In this document: positions 24,977 to 34,727 of the stretch, in pieces
How the letters are laid out: each line of letters begins with the position of its first letter
Numbering within the stretch: the first letter of the stretch is position 1
Source of the DNA: Ramlibacter terrae
GTDB lineage: Bacteria; Pseudomonadota; Gammaproteobacteria; Burkholderiales; Burkholderiaceae_C
Assembly: GCA_013127575.1 (NCBI GenBank)
Contig: CP053418.1
Coordinates: forward strand, 124,001 to 188,000
Reading direction: 5' to 3'
Length of the DNA stretch: 64,000 nt
Notes under the pieces: model-generated
The model's input: the letters and a program-made list of their open reading frames with translations, nothing else
Database searches by the model: none
What the model was told of the DNA's origin: nothing
Program-made: the position numbers and the translations under genes

Positions 24977-26883
24977 CTACAGCCGCCACACGGCCTTGAC
25001 CATCACCGAGCGCGGCACTTCGGCGCGGAAGCCGGCCGGCCCCCATTCGGCATGGTGCGGATCGTTCAGGTTGCGCACGGTCAGCGACAGCTCGAGCCCC
25101 GGCTGCACGCGCCAGCCCCAGCGGAAATCGACCGCGGTGTACGCCGGCACCTGCTGCGCGGGCGTGTGGCCGACGTAGCGGGCGGCGAGGTCCACCTCCA
25201 TCTGGGGGCTGAGGTCCCAACCGAGCGACACGCGCGCGCGGTTGCGCGGATCGTCGCCCAGTTGCGCGGAGGTGCCGGGCGCCACCACGCTGCCGCTGCG
25301 GGTGCCGACTTCCATCCGCTGGTGCGCGTAGCTCGCCTGCAGGCGCCAGGCGTCGGCGATGCGCCAGCTGCCCCGGGTTTCGATGCCGTGCAGGTGGGCT
25401 TCGTGGCTGTTGCCGAAGGCGGCGCCGCCCGGGCGCAGGTCGACCGAGCGCAGGCGCTCGAAGTCGTGGTGGAACAGCGTGACCGCGTACGACACGGAAG
25501 CGCGCGGCTGCGCGCGGTAGCCCAGCTCGAAGACCTTGGCGACTTCCGAGTCGAATTCCGTGCCGCCCAGCGGCAGCGTCGCCAGGAACACCTCGCGGTC
25601 GATGCGCGAAGGCGTGCGCACCGCGCGCGAGGCGGAGGCCCACAGCAGGTGGCCGGGACGCGCCTGCCACGCGAGCCGCGCCGTGGGCAGCCATTCGAGC
25701 CCGGTGTAGGTGTTGTGCTCCGCCTTCAGCCCGAGCGTCATGCGCACGCCGGGCAGGATGCCGAATTCGTCCTGCGCGTACACCGTCCCCAGCCGCAGGC
25801 GGCGGTCGGACGGGACGAAGCGCAGCGCGGCAGGCGCGATGTTCTCCGTGCGGTCGTACTGGAGCCGGTAGCCCGCGCCGAGCAGCAGGTCGTGCCCTTC
25901 GGCGGGGCGGCTGGTCTGCTGCACCTCGACGTCGAACGTGTCGAGGCGGTCGCGCACGGTGCCGGGCTGGTCGCGCTCGGTGCGGTCCCAGTACGCCTGC
26001 AGCTGGGTGCGGCGGCCGGCGCCGTGCTCGCGCGTCCAGCGCCCGAGCAGGTTGGCGCCGGCGAAGGTGCGGGCCGACGGCAGCTGGTCGACCTTGCCTT
26101 CGTAGATGTCGCCCTGCAGCGTCATCAGGTCCTGTTCGCGCGTGCGGTCGGTGCGGAAGCCGGCCTGCGACCGCTGCAGCAGCGGGTCGCCGAGCAAGGC
26201 GCCGTTCTCCCGGCGCAGGCTGTCGGCTTCGTAGCGCTTGGCATACAGGCGCCACGGCATGTCGGCCGCGGTGCCGCCGCCGTGGCGGGCCGTCAGCGTG
26301 CGCTCGCTGGTGCCGGCATCCACCTTCACCACGCTGCCGATGGTGTCCGCGGCGGCGCGGGTGATGATGTTGATCACGCCGTTGACCGCGTTGGAGCCGT
26401 ACAGCGTGCCGCCGGCGCCACTGAGCACCTCGATGCGCTCGATGTCCTCGAGCATCAGGTCCTGCACTTCCCAGAACACGCCGGAGAACAGCGGCGAGTA
26501 GATGGTGCGGCCGTCGATCAGCACCAGGATCTTGTTGGCCAGCACGCTGGCGAAGCCGCGGGCGCTGATCGCGTACTGCGCGGCGTCGGCGCGCGCCACG
26601 CTCAGGTTGGGCGCCAGCCGCAGCACTTCCGGCAGCGTCGAGGCGCCGGAGCGGCGGATGTCCTCCTGGTTGATCACGTAGACCGAGCCGGCGACGTCGG
26701 CCAGCCGCTGCACGCGCTTGCCGACCGAGGTGACCTCGATGGCCGAGAGCTGTTCGGGGAGAGGTCGGCCAGGCTTTGCGGCGGCGCGGCCGTCTGGGCC
26801 CGGGCCGCCGGCATCGCGGCGAGGGCGAGCCAGACGCCGCCTGCCCACAATGCATTCGGTCCGGGCGGTCGGGGCAGCTTCAT
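24977..26883 (-). CDS. TonB-dependent outer-membrane receptor, one frame break near the N-terminus
   Basis: About 635-residue outer-membrane receptor. Start MKLPRPPGPNALWAGG gives a signal peptide cleaved near ARAQ. After a CCAGG fault near 26755 the plug reads LSLEQLSAIEVTSVGKR (TonB-box-like region), VYVINQEDIRRSGASTLPEV and GVINIITR. The barrel follows and ends with VPRSVMVKAVWRL, the expected aromatic-rich last strand. The plug resembles the IEVTSVSK class that often accompanies YfiR-like and GGDEF proteins rather than classical siderophore receptors. Ligand unknown. First gene of the receptor-YfiR-MFS operon. Confidence 0.9.
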
Positions 26884-26992
26884 GGTGGTCCTGCAAGCGG
26901 AAGGCGGAAGCGGCGATTATTCATGAGCGTGCGCCGCCCGGGGAGCGGGCGGACCCGCGGCGCGCGAAATCGCGCCGCTATCATCGCCGCGC

Positions 26993-27831
26993 ATGGGCAA
27001 GAACCTCTATTTCGCCAACGACACGTCGGCCTACCACGGCGGCAGCTGGGCGGTCTGCCGGTGCTGCTCGGCAAGGCAGGCCAAGCCGGCTGGTCCGTCA
27101 CGGTCGAAGGCGACAAGTCGAAGCTGGAGACGGAGGCCATCGCCGCCTGCGACGCCGTGCTGGTGAATGGCGAAGGGACCATGCACAGCGCGCAGCGCCG
27201 CGCCGCGCACCTGATGGGGGTGCTGGCGCATGCGCAGGAAGCCGGCAAGCGGACCGTGCTGTGCAACACCTGCTGGTTCGGCATGGGCGAAGGGTTCGCG
27301 GAGACCATCCGCCGGCTGGACTACGTCTCGGTGCGCGATCCGGAGAGCGCCGCGCTGATGCAGCGCGAAACCGGCCGCACGCCCGAACTGCACATCGACC
27401 TGAGTTTCTGGCAGCCGGCCACCCCGGCGGCGCAGCGCACGACGCCGGTGCTGGCGACCGACTTCTATTCGCGCGAGTTCGGCTGCTTCGTCGAACCCAA
27501 GGGCGGCGCCATGGCGGCGCTGCCCAAGCTCGACATGCGCGCCACCAGCTGGGCGCAGTCCGTGGCCGCCATCTCGGGCGCCGGGTTCTTCGTCACCGGC
27601 CGCTTCCACGGGATGATGATCGCCCTGAAGACGCGCACGCCCTTCGTGGCGTTCCCCGGCAATACGCGCAAGGTCGAATCGCTGCTCGACTGGCTGGAAG
27701 GTTCCCGGCTGGTGGTGACCGACTACAAGCGCCTGCGCACCTACGCCCGGGGACCGGCACGCGACGAGGCGTACTACGACGCGTTGTTCGACCGCGCCCA
27801 CGCCCAGCCGGAGTGGGCCTTCCCGCTCTGA
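26993..27831 (+). CDS. polysaccharide pyruvyl transferase family protein, frameshifted
   Basis: About 280-residue enzyme of the PS_pyruv_trans family, which transfers pyruvate ketals from phosphoenolpyruvate to glycans. The start MGKNLYFANDTSAYHGGSW leads to a break near 27052, then LLGKAGQAGWSVTVEGD. Family features: LVNGEGTMHS near residue 60, VLCNTCWFGMGEGF, a C-terminal FFVTGRFHGMMIALKTRTPF and NTRKVESLLDWL. It is followed tail to tail, seven bases later, by the GT29-like gene, suggesting work on the same surface or capsular glycan. Acceptor sugar unknown. Confidence 0.85.
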
Positions 27832-27838
27832 CCCGCCG

Positions 27839-28420
27839 TCAGCCGGCGATCCGCTCCGGGCGCAGCCGCGCGCGGGCGAAGCTCTCCTCGCTGTTCGGGC
27901 TGTGCGGACCGGGCCGGATCTCGCCGGTGTAGGTGGTCGGGCTTTTCCAGAAGTCGAAGCCGTACAGGTGGATGTTCTCCGGGCCCGCCAGCCGCGCGAT
28001 GAGGTCGATGCCCATGCAGCCCGTCGAAGGGCGGCTGCCGATCTGGTCGACGACCTCCTGCCACCACGCGGGCGGGTAGAAGTAGAGCCGCTCGACTTCC
28101 GCCGCCTTCAGCTTGTTGCGGTACTTGGGCGTCATCCACACCACGTGCGGCGCCGCCGACAGGTATTCCTCGCCCCGGAACCGCGACACCAGCAGGATGT
28201 CGGTCCGGTTGCCGGCGCGTCCCTCGTCGCCCAGCACGAACGGCCCGCGGTTCATCCGGATCACGATGTCGTGGTCGTCGATCCGGTGGTGGCCCTCGAA
28301 CAGGCTGGCGGCGTTGCCGACCAGCGCGATGGAGCGGCCCTTCAGCAGCGCCTGCAGGTCGGCCAGCGGACGGGCCCGGGGGTCGGTCTCCGGCGGCAGG
28401 CCGGCGGCGGTTTCTTGCAT
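27839..28420 (-). CDS. GT29-like (sialyltransferase-fold) glycosyltransferase
   Basis: Intact 193-residue protein that resembles glycosyltransferase family 29. A sialylmotif-L-like stretch reads IALVGNAASLFEG then DDHDIVIRMNRGP. An S-motif-like stretch reads SRPSTGCMGIDLIARL, followed by IHLYGFDFWKS. Bacterial GT29-like proteins exist, but donor sugar is not predictable, and CMP-sialic acid synthesis genes are absent from the window. It has no signal peptide, so it is probably cytosolic. It converges on the pyruvyl transferase gene. I am confident of the fold family and unsure of the substrate. Confidence 0.75.
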   Translation of the reverse strand: MQETAAGLPPETDPRARPLADLQALLKGRSIALVGNAASLFEGHHRIDDHDIVIRMNRGPFVLGDEGRAGNRTDILLVSRFRGEEYLSAAPHVVWMTPKYRNKLKAAEVERLYFYPPAWWQEVVDQIGSRPSTGCMGIDLIARLAGPENIHLYGFDFWKSPTTYTGEIRPGPHSPNSEESFARARLRPERIAG

Positions 28421-28452
28421 GCGCGCATGGTAAGTGAACCGGCAGGCCGGCC

Positions 28453-29984
28453 TCAGTGCAGCGCGGGCAGCGCCCGCCGGTACTGCGCCGCCTCCGCCAC
28501 GTGTTCCGGCAGCGCCTGCGCGCTGCCTGCCGGTCGGCGATGGTGCGCGCCACCTTCAGCACGCGGTGCGTGGCGCGCGCGCTCCAGCCGAGCCGTGCGG
28601 CGGCGTGCCGCAGGAAGGCCGTGGCCGCGGGCGCCAGCAGCGCGTGCGCATCGAGCTCGGCGCCTTGCAGCGCCTGGTTGGCCTTGCCCCGGCGGCGCAG
28701 CGCCCGCTCGCGCGCGTCGATGCAGCGGGCCTGAACCGCCGCGGTGGCTTCGCCGGGCGGCATGTCGAGCAGCTCCGCCGGGTCCAGCGCCGGAACTTCG
28801 ACGTGCAGGTCGATGCGATCGAGCAGCGGGCCGCTCAGCTTGCCCCGGTAGCGGGCCACCTGTTCCGGCGTGCAGCGGCAGGCGCGCGCCGAGCCGAGCC
28901 AGCCGCACGGGCACGGGTTCATGGCCGCCACCAACTGGAAGCGGGCCGGGAATTCGGCGCGGTGGGCGGCGCGGGAGATCGTGATGCGGCCGCTTTCCAG
29001 CGGCTCGCGCAGCGCCTCGAGCGCGGCGCGCGGAAACTCCAGCAGTTCATCGAGGAACAGCACGCCGTGGTGCGCCAGCGAGATGGCGCCCGGCCGCGGC
29101 GGCGAGCCGCCGCCGACCGGGGCGACCGCGCTGGCCGAATGGTGCGGCGCACTGGTGGGCCGCAGCGACCATTGCAGCGAGAAGCGCCCGGCCAGGCTGG
29201 CGACGGCGGCGCTTTCCAGCGCCTCCTGCACCGACATCGGCGGCAGCAGGCCGGCGAAGCGCTGCGCCAGCATGGACTTGCCCGCGCCCGGCGGGCCCAG
29301 CAGCAACAGGCTGTGGCCCCCGGCGGCGGCGATCTCCAGCGCCCGGCGGGCGCCGGCCTGCCCGCGCACGTCGGCCGGTCGGGATAGCTGGCCGAGGTGT
29401 CGGGCGCGCCGGACGCCAGCCGCACCCAGCCGTCGGCGGGTTCGGCGGCCGGCTCGCCTTCCTTCACCGCGACGAACTGCCGCACCGCATCCAGCAGGTG
29501 CCGGGCCCGTACCACGTGCGCGCCGGGCACCAGCGCCGCCTCTTCCGCGCTGCCGGGGGCAGCAGCACCAGGCAGGCCGGGACGCCCGCCGACTGCAAGG
29601 CCGGGCTGGTCGCGAGCGCGCCGCGCACCGGCCGCAGTTCGCCCGACAGCGAGAGTTCGCCGGCGAACTCGTGGCCGGCCAGGCGGCTGCCGTCGACCTG
29701 CCCGCTGGCGGCCGGGATGCCCGGGGCGATGGGCAGGTCGAAGCGGCCGGAGTCCTTGGGCAGGTCGGCCGGCGCCGGGTTGACCGTGATCCGCTTGTTG
29801 TGCGGAAACTCCAGCCCGCAAGTGAGCAGCGCGGCCCGGACGCGTTCGCGGGCTTCCTTCACCTCGGTATCGGCCAGGCCCACCAGCGTGAACTGCGGCA
29901 ACCCGTTGGCGAGGTGCACCTCGACCGTGACGGCGGCGGCTTCCAGCCCACCGGGGCCCGGCTTTGCACCAAAGACAAGCTCAC
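28453..29984 (-). CDS. comM: YifB/ComM family Mg-chelatase-like ATPase, frameshifted
   Basis: About 510-residue AAA+ helicase of the ComM family, which extends heteroduplex joints during natural transformation. The start is GTG at 29984 behind a GGGGAGGAGG site, giving (V)SLSLVQSRALVGLEAAAVTVE. The N-terminal ChlI-like domain reads NGLPQFTLVGLADTEVKEARE. Then come Walker A LLLGPPGAGKSMLAQR, Walker B GVLFLDELLEF, sensor MNPCPCG and the Arg-finger region. Breaks near 29945, 29553, 29390 and 28525 are present. Several Leu codons read as Pro (VNPAPADL, LPIAPGIPAASG), consistent with CCTGG misread as CCCGG. It is transcribed away from the nitrogen operon. Confidence 0.92.
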
Positions 29985-30046
29985 GGCGGGCCTCCTCCCC
30001 TTTCAGGTGCGTAGCGGCGGCGGCCGATGCGGTCGGCGCCCGCCAG

Positions 30047-30087
30047 GCACCGAAACGGTGCGGCAGCCATGCACCTGTCATGGCTGC
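30047..30087. promoter_or_regulatory. candidate NtrC binding sites upstream of the TorF-glnK-amtB operon
   Basis: GCACC-GAAAC-GGTGC at 30047-30061 is a perfect dyad with the five-base spacer of the NtrC consensus. A weaker second element, GCACC-TGTCA-TGGCTGC, follows at 30071-30087. They lie about 60-100 bases upstream of the sigma54-type element, the usual enhancer arrangement. Confidence 0.65.
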
Positions 30088-30146
30088 GTCATCTCAACGG
30101 AAACCACGGGCTGCCCGCAGACACGTGCCACAGCCCCGGTGGGGTA

Positions 30147-30162
30147 TGGCACGGCTCCTGCT
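30147..30162 (+). promoter_or_regulatory. sigma54 promoter for TorF-glnK-amtB
   Basis: TGGCAC-GGCTC-CTGCT has the invariant GG (30148-30149) and GC (30160-30161) twelve bases apart. It lies 42 bases before the TorF ATG. Together with the upstream dyads it indicates NtrC/RpoN control under nitrogen limitation. Confidence 0.75.
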
Positions 30163-30203
30163 AACAGGCTGGGCTGTAAACCCAACGAACGGAGAAGATC
30201 CCG

Positions 30204-30936
30204 ATGAAACTGAAACTTGTCGCCCCGGCCGCGTCCCTCCTCTGCTCTGGCGTCACCTTCGCCCAGACCGCCTCCACGGCCGCCACGCCGGACTACACGT
30301 TCTCCTTCAACGTCGGCGCGGTCACCGACTACCGCTACCGCGGCATCTCGCAGACGCGCCTGCGCCCGGCCCTGCAGGGCGGCGCGGACTTCTCGCACAG
30401 CAGCGGCTTCTACCGGGCACTGGGCCTCGACCATCAAGTGGATCAAGGACGGCGGCGGCGATTCCGACGTGGAAGTCGATTTCTACGGCGGCTACAAGTT
30501 CACCGCCAGCGACGTCGGCTTCGACGTCGGCGTGCTGCGCTACCAGTACTTCAACAACGACCTGAACCCCAGCGCCAACACCACCGAAGGCTACGTCGCC
30601 GGCACCTTCGGCCCGGCCACGCTGAAGTACTCGCACGCGTTCACCAACCTGTTCGGCTTCGCCAACAGCAAGAACAGCTACTACCTCGACCTGAGCGCCG
30701 CGTTCGACACCGGCTACTGGGGCCTGACGGTCACCCCGCACGTGGGCTACCAGAAGGTCAAGAACAACGGCGCCGCCTCGTACACCGACTGGTCCGTCAC
30801 GCTGGGCAAGGACTTCGGCAGCGGCCTGAGCGGCACGCTGGCCTATGTCGACACCGACACCAACAGCTACCGCGGCGCCGGCAACAAGAACCTCGGCCGC
30901 TGGGGCGTCGTCGCCGGCGTCAAGTACGCGTTCTGA
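30204..30936 (+). CDS. TorF family putative porin (TIGR02001-like), frameshifted
   Basis: About 245-residue outer-membrane beta-barrel protein. The signal peptide MKLKLVAPAASLLCSGVTFAQ is cleaved near AQT. The family hallmark YTFSFNVGAVTDYRYRGISQT begins the mature protein, followed after two adjacent CCTGG faults (30414 and 30421; restored FYLGTWASTIKWI) by SDVEVDFYGGYKF, and a final barrel strand GVVAGVKYAF. The family commonly precedes glnK-amtB in betaproteobacteria. The likely role is outer-membrane passage of ammonium or small nitrogen compounds, inferred from position. Confidence 0.87.
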
Positions 30937-31299
<363 letters not shown>

Positions 31300-31326
31300 A
31301 CCCCCGCACACAGAGAGACATACGCC

Positions 31327-32850
31327 ATGAGGAAACTTCTCGCATCCCCGGCCTGGCCCCGGGCCTGCTGGTCGGCGGAACCGCCGCCATCGCGCAGGCG
31401 CCGGCCACGGCGCCCGCCGCAACCACCGCCGCGCCGGCCGAAGCCACCCCGGCTGCGCCCGCCGCGGCCACCCCGGCGGCACCCGCTGCCGCCACCGCTG
31501 CGGCTCCCGCCGCAGCCGCTGCCGCCCCCGCGGCCGCGCCGGTCCCCAACAAGGGCGACACCGCACGGATGACGGTCGCCACGCTGCTGGTGATCCTGAT
31601 GACGATCCCGGGCCTGGCCCTGTTCTACGGCGGCCTGGTCCGCAGCAAGAACATGCTGTCGGTGCTGATGCAGGTGTTCGTGGTCACGGCCATGATCTAC
31701 GTGCTGTGGGTGATCTACGGCTACAGCGTCGCCTTCACCGGCGGCAACGCGTTCATGGGCGGCTTCAGCAAGCTGTTCCTGTCCGGCGTCACGCCCGACT
31801 CGGTGGGTGCCACCTTCAGCAAGGGCGTGGTCATTCCCGAGCTGAGCTTCGTCGCCTTCCAGGCCACCTTCGCGGCCATCACCTGCGCGCTGATCGTCGG
31901 CTCCTTCGCCGAACGCATCAAGTTCTCCGCGGTGCTGCTGTTCTGCGCCATCTGGTTCACGTTCAGCTACCTGCCGATCGCCCACATGGTCTGGTACTGG
32001 GACGGCCCGGACGCGATCACCGACGCCAAGACCACGGAAACCGTGACGGCCAACGCCGGCTGGCTCTGGGCCAAGGGCGCGCTCGACTTCGCGGGCGGCA
32101 CCGTGGTGCACATCAACGCCGGTGTCGCCGGCCTGGTGGGCGCCTATGTGCTGGGCAAGCGCGTCGGCTACGGCAAGGAATCGCTGACGCCCCACAGCCT
32201 GACCCTGACCATGGTCGGCGCCTCGCTGCTGTGGGTGGGCTGGTTCGGCTTCAACGCCGGCTCCAACCGGAAGCCAACGGCCTGACCGCCCCGGCCTTCG
32301 TCAACACGCTGGTCGCCACCGCCGCCGCCACGCTGTCGTGGATCGCCGGTGAAGCGCTGTCCAAGGGCAAGGCTTCGATGCTGGGCGCCGCGTCCGGCGC
32401 CGTCTCCGGCTTGGTCGCCATCACCCCGGCCTGCGGCTTCGTCGGCCCGATGGGCGCCATCGTCATCGGCCTGCTGGCCGGCCTGGTCTGCCTGTGGGGC
32501 GTCAACGGCCTCAAGCGCATGCTCGGCGCCGACGACTCGCTGGACGTGTTCGGCGTCCACGGCGTGGGCGGCATCCGGGGGGCGCTGCTGACCGGCGTGT
32601 TCGCCTCGCCGTCCCCGGGCGGCACCGGCGTGTACGACTACGTGGCCAACAAGGTCAATGCCGACTACTCGATCGGCGGCGAGGTCTGGATCCAGTTCGG
32701 GGCGTGCTGACCACGGTCATCTGGTCCGCGATCGTCGCCTTCGCCGCCTACAAGCTGGTCGACCTGCTGATCGGCCTGCGCGTGACGGAAGAAGAAGAGC
32801 GCGAAGGCCTCGACATCAGCAGCCACGGCGAGACCGCGTACAACCGCTGA
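31327..32850 (+). CDS. amtB: ammonium transporter AmtB, frameshifted
   Basis: Inner-membrane ammonium channel of about 505 residues. A signal-like N-terminus (MRKLLAS, garbled by CCTGG faults at about 31345-31365) is followed by an unusually long Ala/Pro-rich linker (about 31395-31550) before the channel begins at NKGDTARMTVATLLVILMTI. Channel hallmarks: GLALFYGGLVRSKN, CALIVGSFAERIKFS, GGTVVHINAGVAGLVGAY and, after a break at 32268, LDVFGVHGVGGIRGALLTG with the second pore His. A last break at 32698 restores QFQGVLTTVIWSAIVAF. Ends ETAYNR. Confidence 0.95.
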
Positions 32851-32916
32851 TCCTTCCCCGGCCGCGGTGGCACGCCGCGGCCCTCTTTGAGCAAAGCAAG
32901 ATCTCCTTCGGATGTT

Positions 32917-32943
32917 GGGCCCGCTTCGGCGGGCCCTCTTTTT
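32917..32943 (+). terminator. intrinsic terminator after amtB
   Basis: An eight-base-pair GC stem, GGGCCCGC (32917-32924) with GCGGGCCC (32929-32936), closed by a TTCG tetraloop and followed by TCTTTTT. It lies 66 bases after the amtB stop and 42 bases before the aldose epimerase ATG. Confidence 0.95.
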
Positions 32944-32985
32944 GGGCGCCTCCTGCACAATGCCTGCAACGAGGAGACAAGCGCC

Positions 32986-33836
32986 ATGATCGAACTGAAG
33001 GCGGGCCGGTTGCGCTGCGAGATCGCGCCCGAACTGGGCGGCAGCGTCGCGGGTTTGTGGCTCGGCGACCTGCCGGTGCTGCGCTCGACGCCGGCGGCGC
33101 AGCTCGCGTCGGCGCGGCTGGCGGCCTGCTATCCGCTGGTGCCGTTCTCCAACCGCATCGGCCAGGCCAGCCTGGTGTGGCAGGGCACGCAGCATCCGCT
33201 GGTGCGCAACAACGGCGACGAGCCGCATGCGATCCACGGGGTCGGCTGGCAGCGGCCCCGAGCGAGCTCGACAGCGACGCGGCGTCGGCGATGCTGGCGT
33301 ACGAGCACCGGCCCGACGCGGCCTGGCCCTTCGCCTTCGACTGCTCGCACACCTTCCGCCTGCGGCCGAACGCGCTGGAAATGACGCTGGCGCTGACCAA
33401 CCAGTCCGACCGGCCCGCGCCCGCCGGCCTCGGCTGGCATCCGTACTTCGACAAGCGGCCCGGCAGCCACGTCGCCTTCCGCGCCACCGGCCGCTGGGAG
33501 ATGGGACCCGACAAGCTGCCGACACGGCGTGTGCCGTCCACCGGCGAGGACGCCGATTGCGCGGCGCTCGAAGTCGACCATTGCTACGACGGCTGGGACG
33601 GCACGGTGCACCTGCACGACGACCGGCTGCGCCTGCGCGTGGTGTCGGCGCTGACGCGGGTGGTGGTGTTCAACAGCGCGTCGCGGCCCTACCTCGCGAT
33701 CGAGCCGGTCAGCCACGTCAACAACGCGGTGCACCTGTACGCCGGTGGCGCCCCGGCCGACGCGCTGGGCCTGACGGTGCTGCAGCCTGGCGAAAGCATG
33801 ATGGCGCAGATGGCGATCGAGGTGGAGCCGGCGTGA
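32986..33836 (+). CDS. aldose 1-epimerase family protein, frameshifted
   Basis: About 285-residue mutarotase-fold enzyme (GalM-like) that interconverts alpha and beta anomers of aldoses. Recognisable blocks: FSNRIGQA near residue 60, PHAIHGVGW with the catalytic-type His, GLGWHPYF, and LEVDHCYDGW near the C-terminal active site. The frame breaks near 33257 (a CCTGG fault after GWQRP). A GAGGAG ribosome site lies 9 bases before the ATG. The stop TGA shares its A with the next gene's ATG (TGATG), so the two genes are coupled. Confidence 0.87.
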
Positions 33837-34718
33837 TGCGCTGGGAGGTCGCGGTCGCCGAGCCCGACGGCGTGGGCGAGTCGCCGTTCTGGCACCCGGC
33901 GGAACAGCGCCTGTACTGGGTCGACATTCCGGGCAAGCGCGTGCGCCGCTGGCATCCGGACAGCGGGGCGCACGAAAGCTGGAGCCTGCCGCAGGAGCCG
34001 GGCTGCATCGCGCCGGCGGCGAGCGGTGGGCTGGTCATGGGCCTGCGCGACGGCATCTACCGGGCGCGCAGCTGGGGCGGTCCGCTCGTGCCCATCGCGC
34101 TGTTCGGCCACGCGGCGCATTCCCGCTTCAACGACGGCAAGGCCGATCCGCTCGGCCGGTTCTGGGCCGGCACCTATTACGAACCCAAGGACGCCCGCAA
34201 GGCGGACCTGTACTGCATCGACTGCCGGCCCGGCAACGGCAACGGCGGCAAGCCCATCGTGCAGCTGAAGGCGCACAACGCCACCAGCGCCAACGGCCTG
34301 GCGTGGTCGCCGGCGCAAGACACGCTGTACTGGACCGACACGCAGGCGCATGCCGTGTACGCCGGGACTGGGAGCCCGCCGCCAACGTGATGCGGCGGCA
34401 TCGCGTGTTCCGCCAGTTTCCCTTCAAGCCGGACGGGTGGAAGCCGGGCGCGCCGGGTTACGGCGGCCGGCCGGACGGCGCCGCGATGGACGCGGAGGGC
34501 CACTACTGGTGCGCGATGTTCGAAGGCGGACGGCTGTTGCGCCTGTCGCCCGCGGGCGAGGTGGTGGCCGACATCGCGCTGCCGGTGCGCAGTCCGACCA
34601 TGCCCTGCTTCGGCGGGGCCGATGGCCGCACGCTGTACGTCACGACGGCGGGGCAGGGCGTGCTGGCCGCGCGCCCGGCGTCGTCGCGGGCCTGCCGGTG
34701 AACTTCTTCGTCGACTGA
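33836..34718 (+). CDS. SMP-30/gluconolactonase family protein, frameshifted
   Basis: About 295-residue six-bladed beta-propeller lactonase. Metal-site motifs are visible: Glu in GVGESPFWHP, the RFNDGKADPLGRFWAGT block, NGLAWSPAQDTLYWTDT, and PDGAAMDAEGHYWCAMFEGG. Breaks lie at about 34362 (CCTGG restoring WDWEPAANV) and near 34683 before VVAGLPVNFFVD. Such enzymes open sugar lactones in oxidative sugar pathways (for example L-arabinonolactone). Coupling with the epimerase suggests sugar oxidation, with substrate undetermined. Confidence 0.87.
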
Positions 34719-34727
34719 GCCGCGGGC

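Noticed and set aside
27774..29369. Long minus-strand frame appearing to fuse ComM with a second protein
   Set aside because: After the ComM segment it only shadows the GT29-like and pyruvyl transferase genes in wrong frames.
32881..32985. Small RNA gene between amtB and the epimerase
   Set aside because: The only structure is the terminator hairpin; no promoter-like sequence seen.
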